Both the position numbers and the translations under genes were made by a program. From contig JAGDDO010000209.1 of assembly GCA_017848205.1 (NCBI GenBank), forward strand, positions 1 through 11,297: a DNA stretch of 11,297 nucleotides, written 5' to 3'. Shown here piece by piece: positions 1-7,451 of the stretch (position 1 is the stretch's first letter; the number at the start of each line of letters is the position of its first letter). This stretch comes from Oscillospiraceae bacterium. GTDB taxonomy: Bacteria > Bacillota_A > Clostridia > Oscillospirales > Ruminococcaceae. The notes under the pieces are model-generated. The model was not told where the DNA came from and made no database searches. It saw nothing but the letters and a program-made list of their open reading frames with translations.

Positions 1-1
1 A

Positions 2-400
2 GTCTCGGCGCTTGCAGCCATCGATCTCTGGACTGTTATGTACAGGGATTTTGACAGGGCCGCTGAGATGTATACAGATATATCCCATATCTCGATATAT
101 GACGGGACCGGTTTCGCGAATGCCCTTGAATCAGCAGGATTTGACGATGTGCTCGATGAGAATTTCATAACGGACAAAATACCGAAGCTTGCTGAAGATC
201 TTACTGACGGGATCATTTACGGCGATACGGACGGAAACGGAATAATAAACACGGCCGATATTACAAACCTTGTGAAGGTGATCCTGACATTGGGAGCGGC
301 AGACGGAGATGCAATAAAGAGAGGAGATCTGGACTGCGACGGAGCCGTAAATGCTTCGGATCTTCTTAAGCTTAAACGTATTATGTCGAAAAATTACTGA
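2..400 (+). CDS. C-terminal part of a dockerin-bearing secreted protein, probably an M3-type metallopeptidase (5' truncated)
   Basis: The frame is open from the window edge, so the start lies upstream and the Met at 38 is probably internal. The last ~58 residues (nt 224-397) are a type I-like dockerin: two calcium-binding loops, DTDGNGIINTAD and DLDCDGAVNASD, each followed by a helix. Dockerins bind cohesins on a scaffoldin, so the protein should be exported and attached to a cellulosome-like complex. The preceding ~70 residues (SALAAIDLW, then DFDRAAEMY, then GTGFANALESAGFDD) resemble the end of M3 oligoendopeptidases, where an S-A-x-x-L-W helix is followed by a Y and an F-x-x-x-L-x-x-A-G segment. 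The catalytic HEXXH is outside the window, so the peptidase call is an inference from memory of the family. The dockerin call is firm. Gene context upstream is unseen, and no clear terminator follows. Confidence 0.85.
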   Translation, partial: VSALAAIDLWTVMYRDFDRAAEMYTDISHISIYDGTGFANALESAGFDDVLDENFITDKIPKLAEDLTDGIIYGDTDGNGIINTADITNLVKVILTLGAADGDAIKRGDLDCDGAVNASDLLKLKRIMSKNY

Positions 401-504
401 TGCGGGTTTTCAACATAATTTTTAACTTTTCAACAATACAGCGTGTGGACAAATGTGAAAAACGGAAGTTTGCCCGTATGCCGAAAAATTATGACGTGAA
501 AACC

Positions 505-533
505 TTGATTAATCAGTGCGGATATGATACAAT
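505..533 (+). promoter_or_regulatory. Sigma-A promoter for purB
   Basis: A -35 box TTGATT (505-510), a 17-bp spacer and a -10 box TACAAT (528-533) preceded by TGA give an extended -10 promoter about 50 bp before the purB start. The distance leaves a short AT-rich leader with AAGGAG at 571-576. No purine-type riboswitch fold is evident in the leader. Confidence 0.7.
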
Positions 534-584
534 TAAAATACTAATGTAAAAATAAATTCTTAAAATAATAAAGGAGTTTTTCTG

Positions 585-2015
585 ATGACTAACAGTTATG
601 AAAGTCCGTTCTGCACGCGTTATGCAAGCAAGGAAATGCAGTTCGTTTTTTCCGCAGACAAGAAATTCACAACCTGGAGAAAACTCTGGGTGGCTCTTGC
701 AAGAGCTGAAATGAAGCTTGGTCTTCCTGTTACTGAAAAGCAGGTTGCGGAACTCGAGGCGAACATCGACAACATTGACTATGCGGCAGCGAAGGAACGT
801 GAAAAGGTGTGCCGTCACGATGTAATGTCACACGTTTACGCTTACGGTCTCGTATGTCCGGAGGCAAAGGGTATCATCCATCTCGGTGCAACTTCATGCT
901 ATGTCGGTGACAACACAGATGTGATCATTATGCGCGACGCGCTTAAAATAGTTCACAAAAAGCTCGTGACCGTTATTTCACAGCTTTCAAAGTTTGCTGA
1001 AGAATACAAAGATATGCCTGCACTCGCATATACACACCTTCAGCCTGCACAGCTCACAACAGTCGGCAAGCGTGCAACTCTCTGGATCAATGAATTCCTC
1101 ATGGATCTCGAAGAGATCGAGTACAGAATAAAGAACTTAAAGCTTTTAGGTTCAAAGGGTACAACAGGTACACAGGCTTCATTCGTTGAGCTTTTTGAAG
1201 GCGACAGCGAAAAGATAAAGAAGCTCGAGAAAATGATCGCTGAAGAAATGGGATTTGACGGTGTCGTTCCGGTTTCAGGCCAGACTTATTCAAGAAAGGT
1301 CGATTCACAGATCATTGCAACACTCAGCGGACTCGCTCAGTCAGCAAGCAAGTTCTCAAACGACATGCGTATCCTCCAGAGCTTCAAGGAAATGGAGGAA
1401 CCGTTCGAAAAGGGACAGATCGGCTCTTCAGCAATGGCATACAAGAGAAATCCTATGCGCTGCGAAAGAATCACTTCTCTTGCACGTTACCTTATGATAG
1501 ACAGCTTAAACCCTGCATTCACAGCAGGCACACAGTGGTTCGAAAGAACACTTGATGACAGTGCAAACAAGAGAATTTCAGTAGCTGAAGGCTTCCTTGC
1601 AGCAGACGCTATTCTCAACATCCTCATCAACGTAACAAGCTCACTGGTCGTTTACCCTAAGATCATCCGCCGCAGAATAATGGCAGAGCTTCCTTTCATG
1701 GCTACTGAAAACATCATGATGAACGCAGTTAAGAAGGGCGGCGACAGACAGGCTCTCCACGAAAGAATACGTGAGTATTCAATGGTCGCAGGAAAGCATG
1801 TCAAGGAAGAAGGTCTCGAAAACGATCTTTGTGACATGATCCTTAAGGACGAAATGTTCATGATCACAAAGGAAGAGCTCGACGCTATCCTTAAGCCTGA
1901 AAACTTCACAGGCCGCAGCTCTGAACAGGTTACAGAGTTTATCGAAACATGTGTAAAGCCGGTGCTTGACGCACATTCAGACGAAACAGGCGAAACTGCA
2001 GAGATCAACGTCTGA
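585..2015 (+). CDS. purB: Adenylosuccinate lyase
   Basis: PurB cleaves adenylosuccinate to AMP and fumarate, and SAICAR to AICAR and fumarate, in cytosolic purine synthesis. The 476 residues match the long, animal-like form of the enzyme (about 480) rather than the ~430-residue Bacillus form. Visible landmarks are GIIHLGATSCYVGDNTD (residues 96-112), THLQPAQLTTVGKR with the catalytic-type His151, KGTTGTQASF (191-200), and the fumarate lyase signature GSSAMAYKRNP (280-290) holding the mobile-loop serine. Then come QWFERTLDDSANRR-like and LPFMATENI motifs. The signature loop has Ala where the animal enzyme has Pro (AMAYKRNP against AMPYKRNP). The start is fixed by AAGGAG 8 nt upstream. secD begins 59 nt after the stop with no convincing terminator between, so co-transcription is possible. 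Confidence 0.96.
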   Translation: MTNSYESPFCTRYASKEMQFVFSADKKFTTWRKLWVALARAEMKLGLPVTEKQVAELEANIDNIDYAAAKEREKVCRHDVMSHVYAYGLVCPEAKGIIHLGATSCYVGDNTDVIIMRDALKIVHKKLVTVISQLSKFAEEYKDMPALAYTHLQPAQLTTVGKRATLWINEFLMDLEEIEYRIKNLKLLGSKGTTGTQASFVELFEGDSEKIKKLEKMIAEEMGFDGVVPVSGQTYSRKVDSQIIATLSGLAQSASKFSNDMRILQSFKEMEEPFEKGQIGSSAMAYKRNPMRCERITSLARYLMIDSLNPAFTAGTQWFERTLDDSANKRISVAEGFLAADAILNILINVTSSLVVYPKIIRRRIMAELPFMATENIMMNAVKKGGDRQALHERIREYSMVAGKHVKEEGLENDLCDMILKDEMFMITKEELDAILKPENFTGRSSEQVTEFIETCVKPVLDAHSDETGETAEINV

Positions 2016-2074
2016 TCCTGTAAAGGCTGTTTTGTTACAGCATCCCATAAATACAAACAAACGGAGGAAAAAAA

Positions 2075-3484
2075 GTGAAGAATATTAAAAAGCCCGTATT
2101 CTTTATTGTGTTCCTGCTTATCATCGGTTTTTCATACACTGCAATATTCGGTGTGAAATACCAGTACGGTGATATTTCAACAACACACATTAAAGATGTA
2201 TCGGACATAAGACTCGGTATAGACATCCAGGGCGGTGTTGACGTAACTTTCACACCTGCTGACGGATTTGATGCCTCAGATGAGCAGCTCGATTCCGTAA
2301 AGGAAGTAATGAAGGTTCGTCTCGCATCACTTGGTATTACTGACAGCAACGTTTACGTTGACAACAACAATGACCGTATCATCGTTCGTTTCCCATGGCA
2401 GTCATCAGAATCTGACTTCGATCCTGAAGCAGCCGTTAAGGAACTCGGCGGTACAGCGATGCTCACATTCCGTGAGGGCACCGATTCATCAACAGATGAA
2501 AACGGCGAAACAGTTCCGACAGGCACACTCGTTCTCAACGGTGATGACGTTGACAATGCAAGAGCAGGTTACCAGCCTGCAGATGACGGCAGCTACGAAT
2601 ACGTTGTTTCACTCGAACTCAAGCCGGAAGGTACAGAAAAGTTCTCTGAAGCTACAGGAAGACTTTCAGAGAGCAAGGGACAGATCTCCATCTGGATGGA
2701 TAACACTCTTATTTCTGCTCCTACAGTACAGGCTCACATCACAACAGGCAAGGCTATCATTTCAGGAAGCTTTGAAACATATGAAGACGCCAAGGCTCTT
2801 GCAGACAAGATCAACTCAGGTGCTCTTCCGTTCTCACTTACAACATCAAGCTTCTCAACTATTTCACCTACACTCGGTTCAGGCGCTCTCAAGGCAATGA
2901 TCTTCGGCGGTCTTATCGCTTTTGCATTTATCGCTCTTTATATGATCATTCTTTACAGACTTCCTGGTTTCGTTGCAGTTATCGGCCTTATCGGTCAGGT
3001 AACTTTCACACTTGCAGCTGTTTCAGGCTACTTCAGCTTTATGAACAGCTCAACACTTACTATCCCTGGTATAGCAGGTATCATTCTTTCAGTTGGTATG
3101 GGCGTTGACGCAAACATCATCACAGCAGAGCGTATCAAGGAAGAACTCCGTTCAGGCAAGAAGCTCAACACTGCTCTTGAAGCAGGTTACAAGAGAGCGT
3201 TCTCAGCTATCTTCGACGGAAACCTCACACTCATCCTTATCGCTATCATCCTCATGGGTGCTTTCGGTGTTCCGGACAGCCTCTTTGCAAAAATGCTCAG
3301 CTTCATATTCAGATGGTTCGGTACAACTACTGAAGGTACCATCTATTCATTCGGTTTCACTCTTACTGTCGGTGCTATCCTTAACTTCGTTATGGGTGTA
3401 TGGGCTTCAAGACTCATGCTCGGCTCACTTTCAAAGTTCAGCATCTTCAAAAACAGAAAGCTTTACGGAGGTCCTGAAAAATGA
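2075..3484 (+). CDS. secD: Protein translocase subunit SecD
   Basis: SecD works with SecF at the SecYEG channel and uses the proton gradient to pull secreted proteins across the membrane. The 469 residues start at a GTG codon set by GGAGG 7 nt upstream. One membrane segment lies at about residues 8-27, then an extracytoplasmic domain with the motif RLGIDIQGGVDV (46-57), then five membrane segments from about 272 to 450. The conserved GMGVDANIITAERIKEE (341-357) carries the membrane Asp345 used for proton coupling in this family. ALEAGYKRAFSAIFDGN (367-383) is the usual motif after it. Bacillus fuses SecD to SecF; here they are separate, and the secF start overlaps the secD stop by 4 bp (ATGA), which implies translational coupling. 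Confidence 0.96.
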   Translation: MKNIKKPVFFIVFLLIIGFSYTAIFGVKYQYGDISTTHIKDVSDIRLGIDIQGGVDVTFTPADGFDASDEQLDSVKEVMKVRLASLGITDSNVYVDNNNDRIIVRFPWQSSESDFDPEAAVKELGGTAMLTFREGTDSSTDENGETVPTGTLVLNGDDVDNARAGYQPADDGSYEYVVSLELKPEGTEKFSEATGRLSESKGQISIWMDNTLISAPTVQAHITTGKAIISGSFETYEDAKALADKINSGALPFSLTTSSFSTISPTLGSGALKAMIFGGLIAFAFIALYMIILYRLPGFVAVIGLIGQVTFTLAAVSGYFSFMNSSTLTIPGIAGIILSVGMGVDANIITAERIKEELRSGKKLNTALEAGYKRAFSAIFDGNLTLILIAIILMGAFGVPDSLFAKMLSFIFRWFGTTTEGTIYSFGFTLTVGAILNFVMGVWASRLMLGSLSKFSIFKNRKLYGGPEK

Positions 3485-4437
3485 GTAAGACACAAAAATC
3501 AGCTAATGCCGGAACAGGCGCAGATATCAAACGCCTTGATTTTACCGGACACAGAAAGATATTCTACGCTATCTCACTCGTACTCATCGCGGTGGCCGTT
3601 GTGGTTACATTCCTCGGCGCTGACGTTGCCATCGAGTTCAAGGGCGGTACAATGATCACATACTCATTTGCAGGCGAAATAAATGATGCAGATGCAGAAA
3701 AGAAGGTCGAAGAACTCACCGGTGCGAACGTAACAGTTCAGCAGGGTGATATGTTCCAGAGCGACAGAAAGAAGCTTTCGATCTCATTCGTTTCAAATGA
3801 AGGTTTTACTGCTGAAAAGCAGACAGCACTTACTTCTTCCCTTCAGGAAGCATACAAGGACAACGATCTCCAGATCCTTGACTCAACAGACGTTGCAGCT
3901 TCATCAGGACGCAACTTCTTCATCAAGTGTATCGTAGCCGTTATCTTCTCAGCTATCGTTCTCATCCTCTACATCTCACTCCGATTCAAGAGAATGAGCG
4001 GATGGTCATCAGGTATATGTGCAGTTCTTGCACTTCTTCACGATATTGTCGTTACATACGCTGCTTTCGTTATCATGGGATTCCAGATCAACTCAAACTT
4101 CATTGCCGTTGTTCTTACCATCCTCGGCAGCTCCATCAACGATACAATCGTTGTTTACGACAGAATCAGAGAAAACAGAAAGCTCCTTCCTACAGCCGAG
4201 ATCCACGACCTTGTTAATATAAGCACAACACAGTCAATGACACGTTCATTCAGAACAACTATCACAACAGTTGCCACAATGATCATCATTTCCGTTGTTG
4301 CCTACATGCGCGGCGTAACATCGATCCTCAGTTTCTCTATCCCGATAAGCGTAGGTATGATCGTTGGTACCTATTCATCCCTCTGCCTCGCACCAAGCCT
4401 CTGGGTTTCAATGCAGAAGGCAAAGAAGAGTGCATAA
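3481..4437 (+). CDS. secF: Protein translocase subunit SecF
   Basis: SecF is the partner of SecD in the accessory translocase complex. It is a 318-residue membrane protein. A first membrane segment (about residues 28-46) is followed by IEFKGGTMITYSF (51-63), the SecF counterpart of the FxGG motif. After an extracytoplasmic domain of about 75 residues, five membrane segments follow. The signature LTILGSSINDTIVVYDRIRE (212-231) and the following NISTTQSMTRSFRTT (246-260) are typical of the family. The canonical DFxGG is EFKGG here. GGAGG (3467-3471) lies inside the end of secD, 9 nt before ATG. The gene ends 23 nt before a strong terminator hairpin, which closes the purB-secDF unit. Confidence 0.96.
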   Translation: MSKTQKSANAGTGADIKRLDFTGHRKIFYAISLVLIAVAVVVTFLGADVAIEFKGGTMITYSFAGEINDADAEKKVEELTGANVTVQQGDMFQSDRKKLSISFVSNEGFTAEKQTALTSSLQEAYKDNDLQILDSTDVAASSGRNFFIKCIVAVIFSAIVLILYISLRFKRMSGWSSGICAVLALLHDIVVTYAAFVIMGFQINSNFIAVVLTILGSSINDTIVVYDRIRENRKLLPTAEIHDLVNISTTQSMTRSFRTTITTVATMIIISVVAYMRGVTSILSFSIPISVGMIVGTYSSLCLAPSLWVSMQKAKKSA

Positions 4438-4460
4438 GATTTTTATTAAGTATAACACAA

Positions 4461-4488
4461 AAAAGGCAGGCCGTTCGGTCTGCCTTTT
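4461..4488. terminator. Bidirectional intrinsic terminator between secF and the alpha/beta hydrolase gene
   Basis: AAAAGGCAGGCC (4461-4472), loop GTTC, and GGTCTGCCTTTT (4477-4488) form a 12-bp stem with one G-T wobble. A-runs on the left and T-runs on the right allow it to end secF on the plus strand and the hydrolase gene on the minus strand. It is also hairpin A of a repeated element. Confidence 0.88.
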
Positions 4489-4511
4489 CTGATAGTGCGC
4501 CGTCGGCGCAC
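4461..4511. repeat. Two-hairpin intergenic element, copy 1
   Basis: Hairpin A is the terminator at 4461-4488. Six bases later comes hairpin B, GTGCGCC (4495-4501), loop GTC, GGCGCAC (4505-4511), followed by ATTTTAA. Related copies lie at 6972-7025 and 7831-7879 in the same orientation. This copy has a perfect 7-bp hairpin B. The element sits 7 bp beyond the 3' end of the minus-strand gene. Confidence 0.75.
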
Positions 4512-4518
4512 ATTTTAA

Positions 4519-5073
4519 TCATATCAGCTCTGTAAGCGTTTTTACAAAGCTCTGCATTATTGTGAGATCAGTTAATGCATCACCGGTTTCAAGCGAATGG
4601 TTGGCATCCTCGTAGGTGTAGAGTGTATAGTCATTTCCCAGTGTGCTCATGTATTCGTTCATAACTGATGAGTCGAGCCACGGATCTGCAAGACCGTGGA
4701 ATATGGCACCTTTGCATCCTCCGAGAAGCTTCAGAGTGTCTTCTACCGGTGTCATGGATATGTGGTAAACATCATTCAGCTTATGAGCGGATGTATATTC
4801 TGCAGCGAGAACGGAACCGAGACTTTTGCCTGCGAAAATGACCTTTTCATACTGTGAAAAATCTGTCCCTTCAAGTGCTTCCCATACCTGATCATGTGCC
4901 ATTCCGTATGCACGGCTCATTGATCCCTTGTCGCCGCGTGTAACGTGCGGAAGTTCTGTGTATCTGACCTCTTTTATCTCATATCCGGCTGCCTTTAGTA
5001 CCTTTTTGGTGTAGTAAAACAGCGGTTTGTCCGAGTGATATCCTATTCCCGGAAACAGTACTGCAAGTTTCAT
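4519..5073 (-). CDS. Small alpha/beta hydrolase family protein
   Basis: This 184-residue cytosolic-looking protein has no signal peptide or membrane segment. It begins with a hydrophobic strand and FPGIGYH (residues 7-13), in the position of an oxyanion loop. The nucleophile elbow AGKSLGS (81-87) places Ser84 in G-x-S-x-G. Likely partners are Asp130 (HGLADPWLD) and His159 (DANHSLE), in the order expected for a serine hydrolase triad. It is short for the fold, which suggests a minimal core without a lid domain. The substrate cannot be named; esterase- or dienelactone-hydrolase-like members are possible. An AAAGGAAT site about 8 nt upstream supports the start. It is a single-gene unit, convergent with secF and divergent from the ABC transporter genes. 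Confidence 0.85.
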   Translation of the reverse strand: MKLAVLFPGIGYHSDKPLFYYTKKVLKAAGYEIKEVRYTELPHVTRGDKGSMSRAYGMAHDQVWEALEGTDFSQYEKVIFAGKSLGSVLAAEYTSAHKLNDVYHISMTPVEDTLKLLGGCKGAIFHGLADPWLDSSVMNEYMSTLGNDYTLYTYEDANHSLETGDALTDLTIMQSFVKTLTELI

Positions 5074-5106
5074 TCTGATTCATTCCTTTACTTTAATTTG
5101 TAATAT

Positions 5107-5135
5107 ATTATAGCACAGAATGGATATTACTACAA
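5107..5135 (-). promoter_or_regulatory. Promoter for the alpha/beta hydrolase gene
   Basis: Read on the minus strand: -35 TTGTAG (5135-5130), a 17-bp spacer, and -10 TATAAT (5112-5107) preceded by TGC, an extended -10. It lies 34 bp upstream of the ATG. Confidence 0.75.
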
Positions 5136-5175
5136 GCTAAATAAGGAAATGGTCAGATAATTAGAGTGATTTATG

Positions 5176-5204
5176 TTGAAAAATATCATTTTTAATATTA
5201 TAAT
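5176..5204 (+). promoter_or_regulatory. Promoter for the ABC transporter operon
   Basis: TTGAAA (5176-5181), a 17-bp spacer and TATAAT (5199-5204). The predicted transcript has a leader of about 75 nt containing a small hairpin, GATTTG (5231-5236) with CAAATC (5246-5251). The role of the hairpin is unknown. Confidence 0.7.
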
Positions 5205-5284
5205 AAATACATTGGAGATGGTATTAAAGAGATTTGTTTTCACAGCAAATCAAATAGTTATGTAAATTATTGCGGGAGATTACT

Positions 5285-6199
5285 ATGGATCATCTTATAG
5301 AAACAAACGAACTTACAAAGAACTACAGGGGAAAAGCCGCTGTGGATAAGGTTTCGCTTCATGTGAAAAAGGGCGAAATATACGGCCTTATCGGGAAAAA
5401 CGGTGCCGGAAAGACTACCTGCATGAAGATGCTTGCGGGGCTGGTGCGTCCTGACGGCGGGGAGATAATAAAGTATCCGGGTAAAAACGGAGCGCTTAAA
5501 ACCGGATGCCTTATTGAAAATCCGGGGCTTTACTACGATATGACAGCGTATGAAAACCTTAAGTGCAAGTGCCTTCTCGAAGGCAGCTGCAGCAGAGATT
5601 ACGCCGATTCACTGCTGAAATTCGTTGACCTTGAAAACGTCGGCAAAAAGAAAGCCGGGCAGTTTTCACTGGGTATGAAACAGCGCCTCGGGATAGCGAT
5701 GGCTTTAGCCGGTGATCCGGAGTTTCTCATACTCGACGAACCGATAAACGGCCTCGATCCGCAGGGAATACTGCAGATGCGTAATCTTTTTACAAAGCTC
5801 CGCGACGAGAAAAAAGTGACCATCATGATTTCGAGCCACATCCTAAGCGAGCTTGACAAGGTGGCCGATACGGTCGGTATAATCAATAACGGAAAGCTCA
5901 TCAGAGAGGTGGACGAGGAGATCCTCAGACTCGGCGCCTGTCTTGAAATAACCACGCCGGATGCGGATAAGGCGGCAGAGGCTCTGAAAAAAGCCTTTAA
6001 TAACGAAATAAGGATAATCGGCGACAGGATCATACAGGTCTACGGCGCTGACAGTGATGATGAGATCATAGCTATAAACAAATGTGTGGCTGAAAGCGCG
6101 GGACTCATACAGTCCGGACGAAAAGGTTCCGATCTTGAATCGGTTTATATTGATATCATGGATGAAAACGGGGTGAAGAGTGATGACAGGGCTGATTAA
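5285..6199 (+). CDS. ABC transporter ATP-binding protein, BcrA-like
   Basis: The 304-residue ATPase should power export or membrane-peptide removal with the permease encoded next. Walker A is GKNGAGKT (residues 37-44), the signature is FSLGMKQ (127-133), Walker B is FLILDE (147-152) with DEPINGLDP, and the switch His is in SSH (His185). At the Q-loop the sequence reads CLIENPGLYYDMTAYENL. The LIENP form, without the usual Gln, is characteristic of the bacitracin/lantibiotic-type (BcrA) subfamily. A C-terminal region of about 100 residues completes the typical length. A TTG codon at 5270 is also in frame, but ATG 5285 has GGGAG 6 nt upstream and gives the usual N-terminus. No two-component regulator lies beside it. 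The substrate is unknown; a peptide antibiotic is one possibility. Confidence 0.9.
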   Translation: MDHLIETNELTKNYRGKAAVDKVSLHVKKGEIYGLIGKNGAGKTTCMKMLAGLVRPDGGEIIKYPGKNGALKTGCLIENPGLYYDMTAYENLKCKCLLEGSCSRDYADSLLKFVDLENVGKKKAGQFSLGMKQRLGIAMALAGDPEFLILDEPINGLDPQGILQMRNLFTKLRDEKKVTIMISSHILSELDKVADTVGIINNGKLIREVDEEILRLGACLEITTPDADKAAEALKKAFNNEIRIIGDRIIQVYGADSDDEIIAINKCVAESAGLIQSGRKGSDLESVYIDIMDENGVKSDDRAD

Positions 6200-6941
6200 A
6201 ATGTATCTTTACAGGATGTCACGGTCTGTCGGACTTGTAATATCGCTGGTCATTTGCTGCCTCTGCGTGTTCATTCCTGCACTCGAGCATAAGATAAGCA
6301 TACTGAGGTTTTTTATCGGTGATAACACATCCACTGTATCGACAGCAGCACTGCATGTGCTTACAGCCGGCGTGCCGTGTGCAGTATGTGCGATATATCT
6401 CTCCGCAGTTTTTTCAGCTGACCATGCAAACGGGTTTATTAAAAATATAATCCCGGCGATAAAGCACAAGAGCACGGTCTTTACGGCACGTACGACGGTG
6501 ACTGTACTGTTTGCTACAGTCGCATACCTGCTTGTATGTACGTTTTCATTTCTGTACTACGGCGTAATTCAGGGTAAACCTGTCGGTCTGGAAGCATTAT
6601 ATATCAAGATGTTCATTCTGGTATATGTAATGACTCTGGCTTTTCTCATGCTTCTCAACACTATGACGATATTCACAAGAGGCATGGTCATGGCTGTCAT
6701 ATTTGCAATATCATCAATGACCGGCTTTACCATGCTGCCTGTTGGTATTGGGGAAACTGTAATATTCGGAATAACCAATCCGAACCGTGAGGCAGTAGTC
6801 TATACCTATCTTGTTTCATACATGATGAAGAACATTTCGTATGAACTTAACACCGCCAGAGCGCTCGCCATGAGCGCGGTGTACATCATCATATCCGTGG
6901 CAGTCAGCTTGTCTGTACTCAGCCTGAGGGATGAGAAATAA
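6183..6941 (+). CDS. ABC-2 type permease, partner of the BcrA-like ATPase
   Basis: A 252-residue membrane protein with six hydrophobic segments (near residues 14-34, 56-82, 97-127, 138-162, 166-195 and 224-245). That is the usual number and size for BcrB-type ABC-2 permeases. After segment 2 the motif FSADHANGFIKN resembles the conserved F-x-x-[DE]-x-x-x-G-x-x-[RK] of this class. It overlaps the ATPase gene by 17 bp, so the two are translationally linked and almost surely form one transporter. A GTG one codon earlier (6180) is an alternative start. Sequence similarity in such permeases is low, so the family call rests mainly on topology and context. Confidence 0.83.
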   Translation: MTGLIKMYLYRMSRSVGLVISLVICCLCVFIPALEHKISILRFFIGDNTSTVSTAALHVLTAGVPCAVCAIYLSAVFSADHANGFIKNIIPAIKHKSTVFTARTTVTVLFATVAYLLVCTFSFLYYGVIQGKPVGLEALYIKMFILVYVMTLAFLMLLNTMTIFTRGMVMAVIFAISSMTGFTMLPVGIGETVIFGITNPNREAVVYTYLVSYMMKNISYELNTARALAMSAVYIIISVAVSLSVLSLRDEK

Positions 6942-6971
6942 GGAATTTGCAAAGAAATCACCAGATAAAGG

Positions 6972-6999
6972 TAAAGGCAGGTCGTTCGACCTGCCTTTA
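6972..6999. terminator. Bidirectional terminator after the ABC operon
   Basis: TAAAGGCAGGTCG (6972-6984) and CGACCTGCCTTTA (6987-6999) form a perfect 13-bp inverted repeat, effectively an 11- to 12-bp stem with a TTCG-type turn. It lies between convergent genes (permease, and the PIN toxin on minus), so it can terminate both. Confidence 0.8.
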
Positions 7000-7025
7000 G
7001 TACTGATAGTGAGCCATCGGCGCAC
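6972..7025. repeat. Two-hairpin intergenic element, copy 2
   Basis: Hairpin A (6972-6999) is followed after 9 bases by a second arm pair, GTGAGCC (7009-7015), loop ATC, GGCGCAC (7019-7025), then ATTTTTTTA. Compared with copy 1 the right arm is identical, but the left arm has A in place of C, leaving one mismatch. CTGATAGTG just before hairpin B is shared with copy 1. The preceding AAAGGTAAAG is shared with copy 3. Confidence 0.78.
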
Positions 7026-7031
7026 ATTTTT

Positions 7032-7451
7032 TTAGATCTGATTTATAAATTGTTCAGGAGTTATCGCTGGAATATCTGAATTTTTAAAATCATTTATATT
7101 ACAGGTGATAATATAGTCAGCGTCAACGTCCTTGGCACATTTATCCTGAAGACAATCTTCAAAATCTGAGAACTTATCATTTTCAATAGCTGCAAGGATT
7201 TCACTCTGAGAGGCTGAAGCAACGGTGAAAATCTGACATACAAGTTTCAGACTGTCTCTTCTTTCTTTGTCCGACCATTTTCTAAGTACATACCATAATG
7301 TTGAAAGCGTATGGAAAGCAATATATCCCGTACATTCTCCACTTGCGCACTTCTTTACGATTTTAATTGACGAATCAAGATACTGATCAGAGCGTCCTGT
7401 AAGATAATTCAAAATTACATTTGTGTCAATCAACAGCGCCGTATTTTTCAT
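7032..7451 (-). CDS. PIN-domain toxin (VapC-like, PIN_3 type)
   Basis: A 139-residue protein covering a single PIN ribonuclease domain. The first acidic residue is Asp9 in LLIDTNVILNYL. A central FHTLSTLWYVLRK helix (residues 46-58) follows. The second acidic cluster is FSDFEDCLQ (94-102, Asp96, Glu98, Asp99). The end reads DADYIITCNINDFKNSDIPA with Asp121. These features match the PIN_3 subgroup, whose members cleave RNA as toxins. The helix position where many VapC proteins carry Glu lacks it, as in other PIN_3 proteins. The chosen ATG has AGGAGG 6 nt upstream. A more distal in-frame start at 7496 would lie deep inside the antitoxin gene. It overlaps the antitoxin gene by 26 bp, the usual antitoxin-first order. 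Confidence 0.85.
   Translation of the reverse strand: MKNTALLIDTNVILNYLTGRSDQYLDSSIKIVKKCASGECTGYIAFHTLSTLWYVLRKWSDKERRDSLKLVCQIFTVASASQSEILAAIENDKFSDFEDCLQDKCAKDVDADYIITCNINDFKNSDIPAITPEQFINQI

Noticed and set aside
2018..2040. CTGTAA/TTACAG inverted repeat between purB and secD as a terminator.
   Set aside because: Only 6 bp with an 11-base loop, and no T-run follows. Read-through to secD is more likely.
2331..2900. A 189-codon plus-strand frame inside secD.
   Set aside because: It is out of frame with a clear SecD, rich in Ser/Gln/His from shifted codons, and has no start signals.
4337..4522. Minus-strand frame encoding a peptide with MCADGALS near its start; a similar MCADGSLS frame lies at 6806-7027.
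   Set aside because: The shared peptide is just the translated two-hairpin element. The rest runs antisense through secF or the permease gene, and neither has a ribosome binding site.
5218..5265. A 15-codon leader peptide before the ABC operon (ATG 5218 to TAA 5265).
   Set aside because: GGAG directly touches the ATG, leaving no spacing for initiation, and no attenuator hairpin with a T-run follows.
5599..6033. A 144-codon minus-strand frame opposite the ABC ATPase gene.
   Set aside because: It is antisense to intact ATPase motifs, with Ser/Ile-rich composition typical of a shadow frame.
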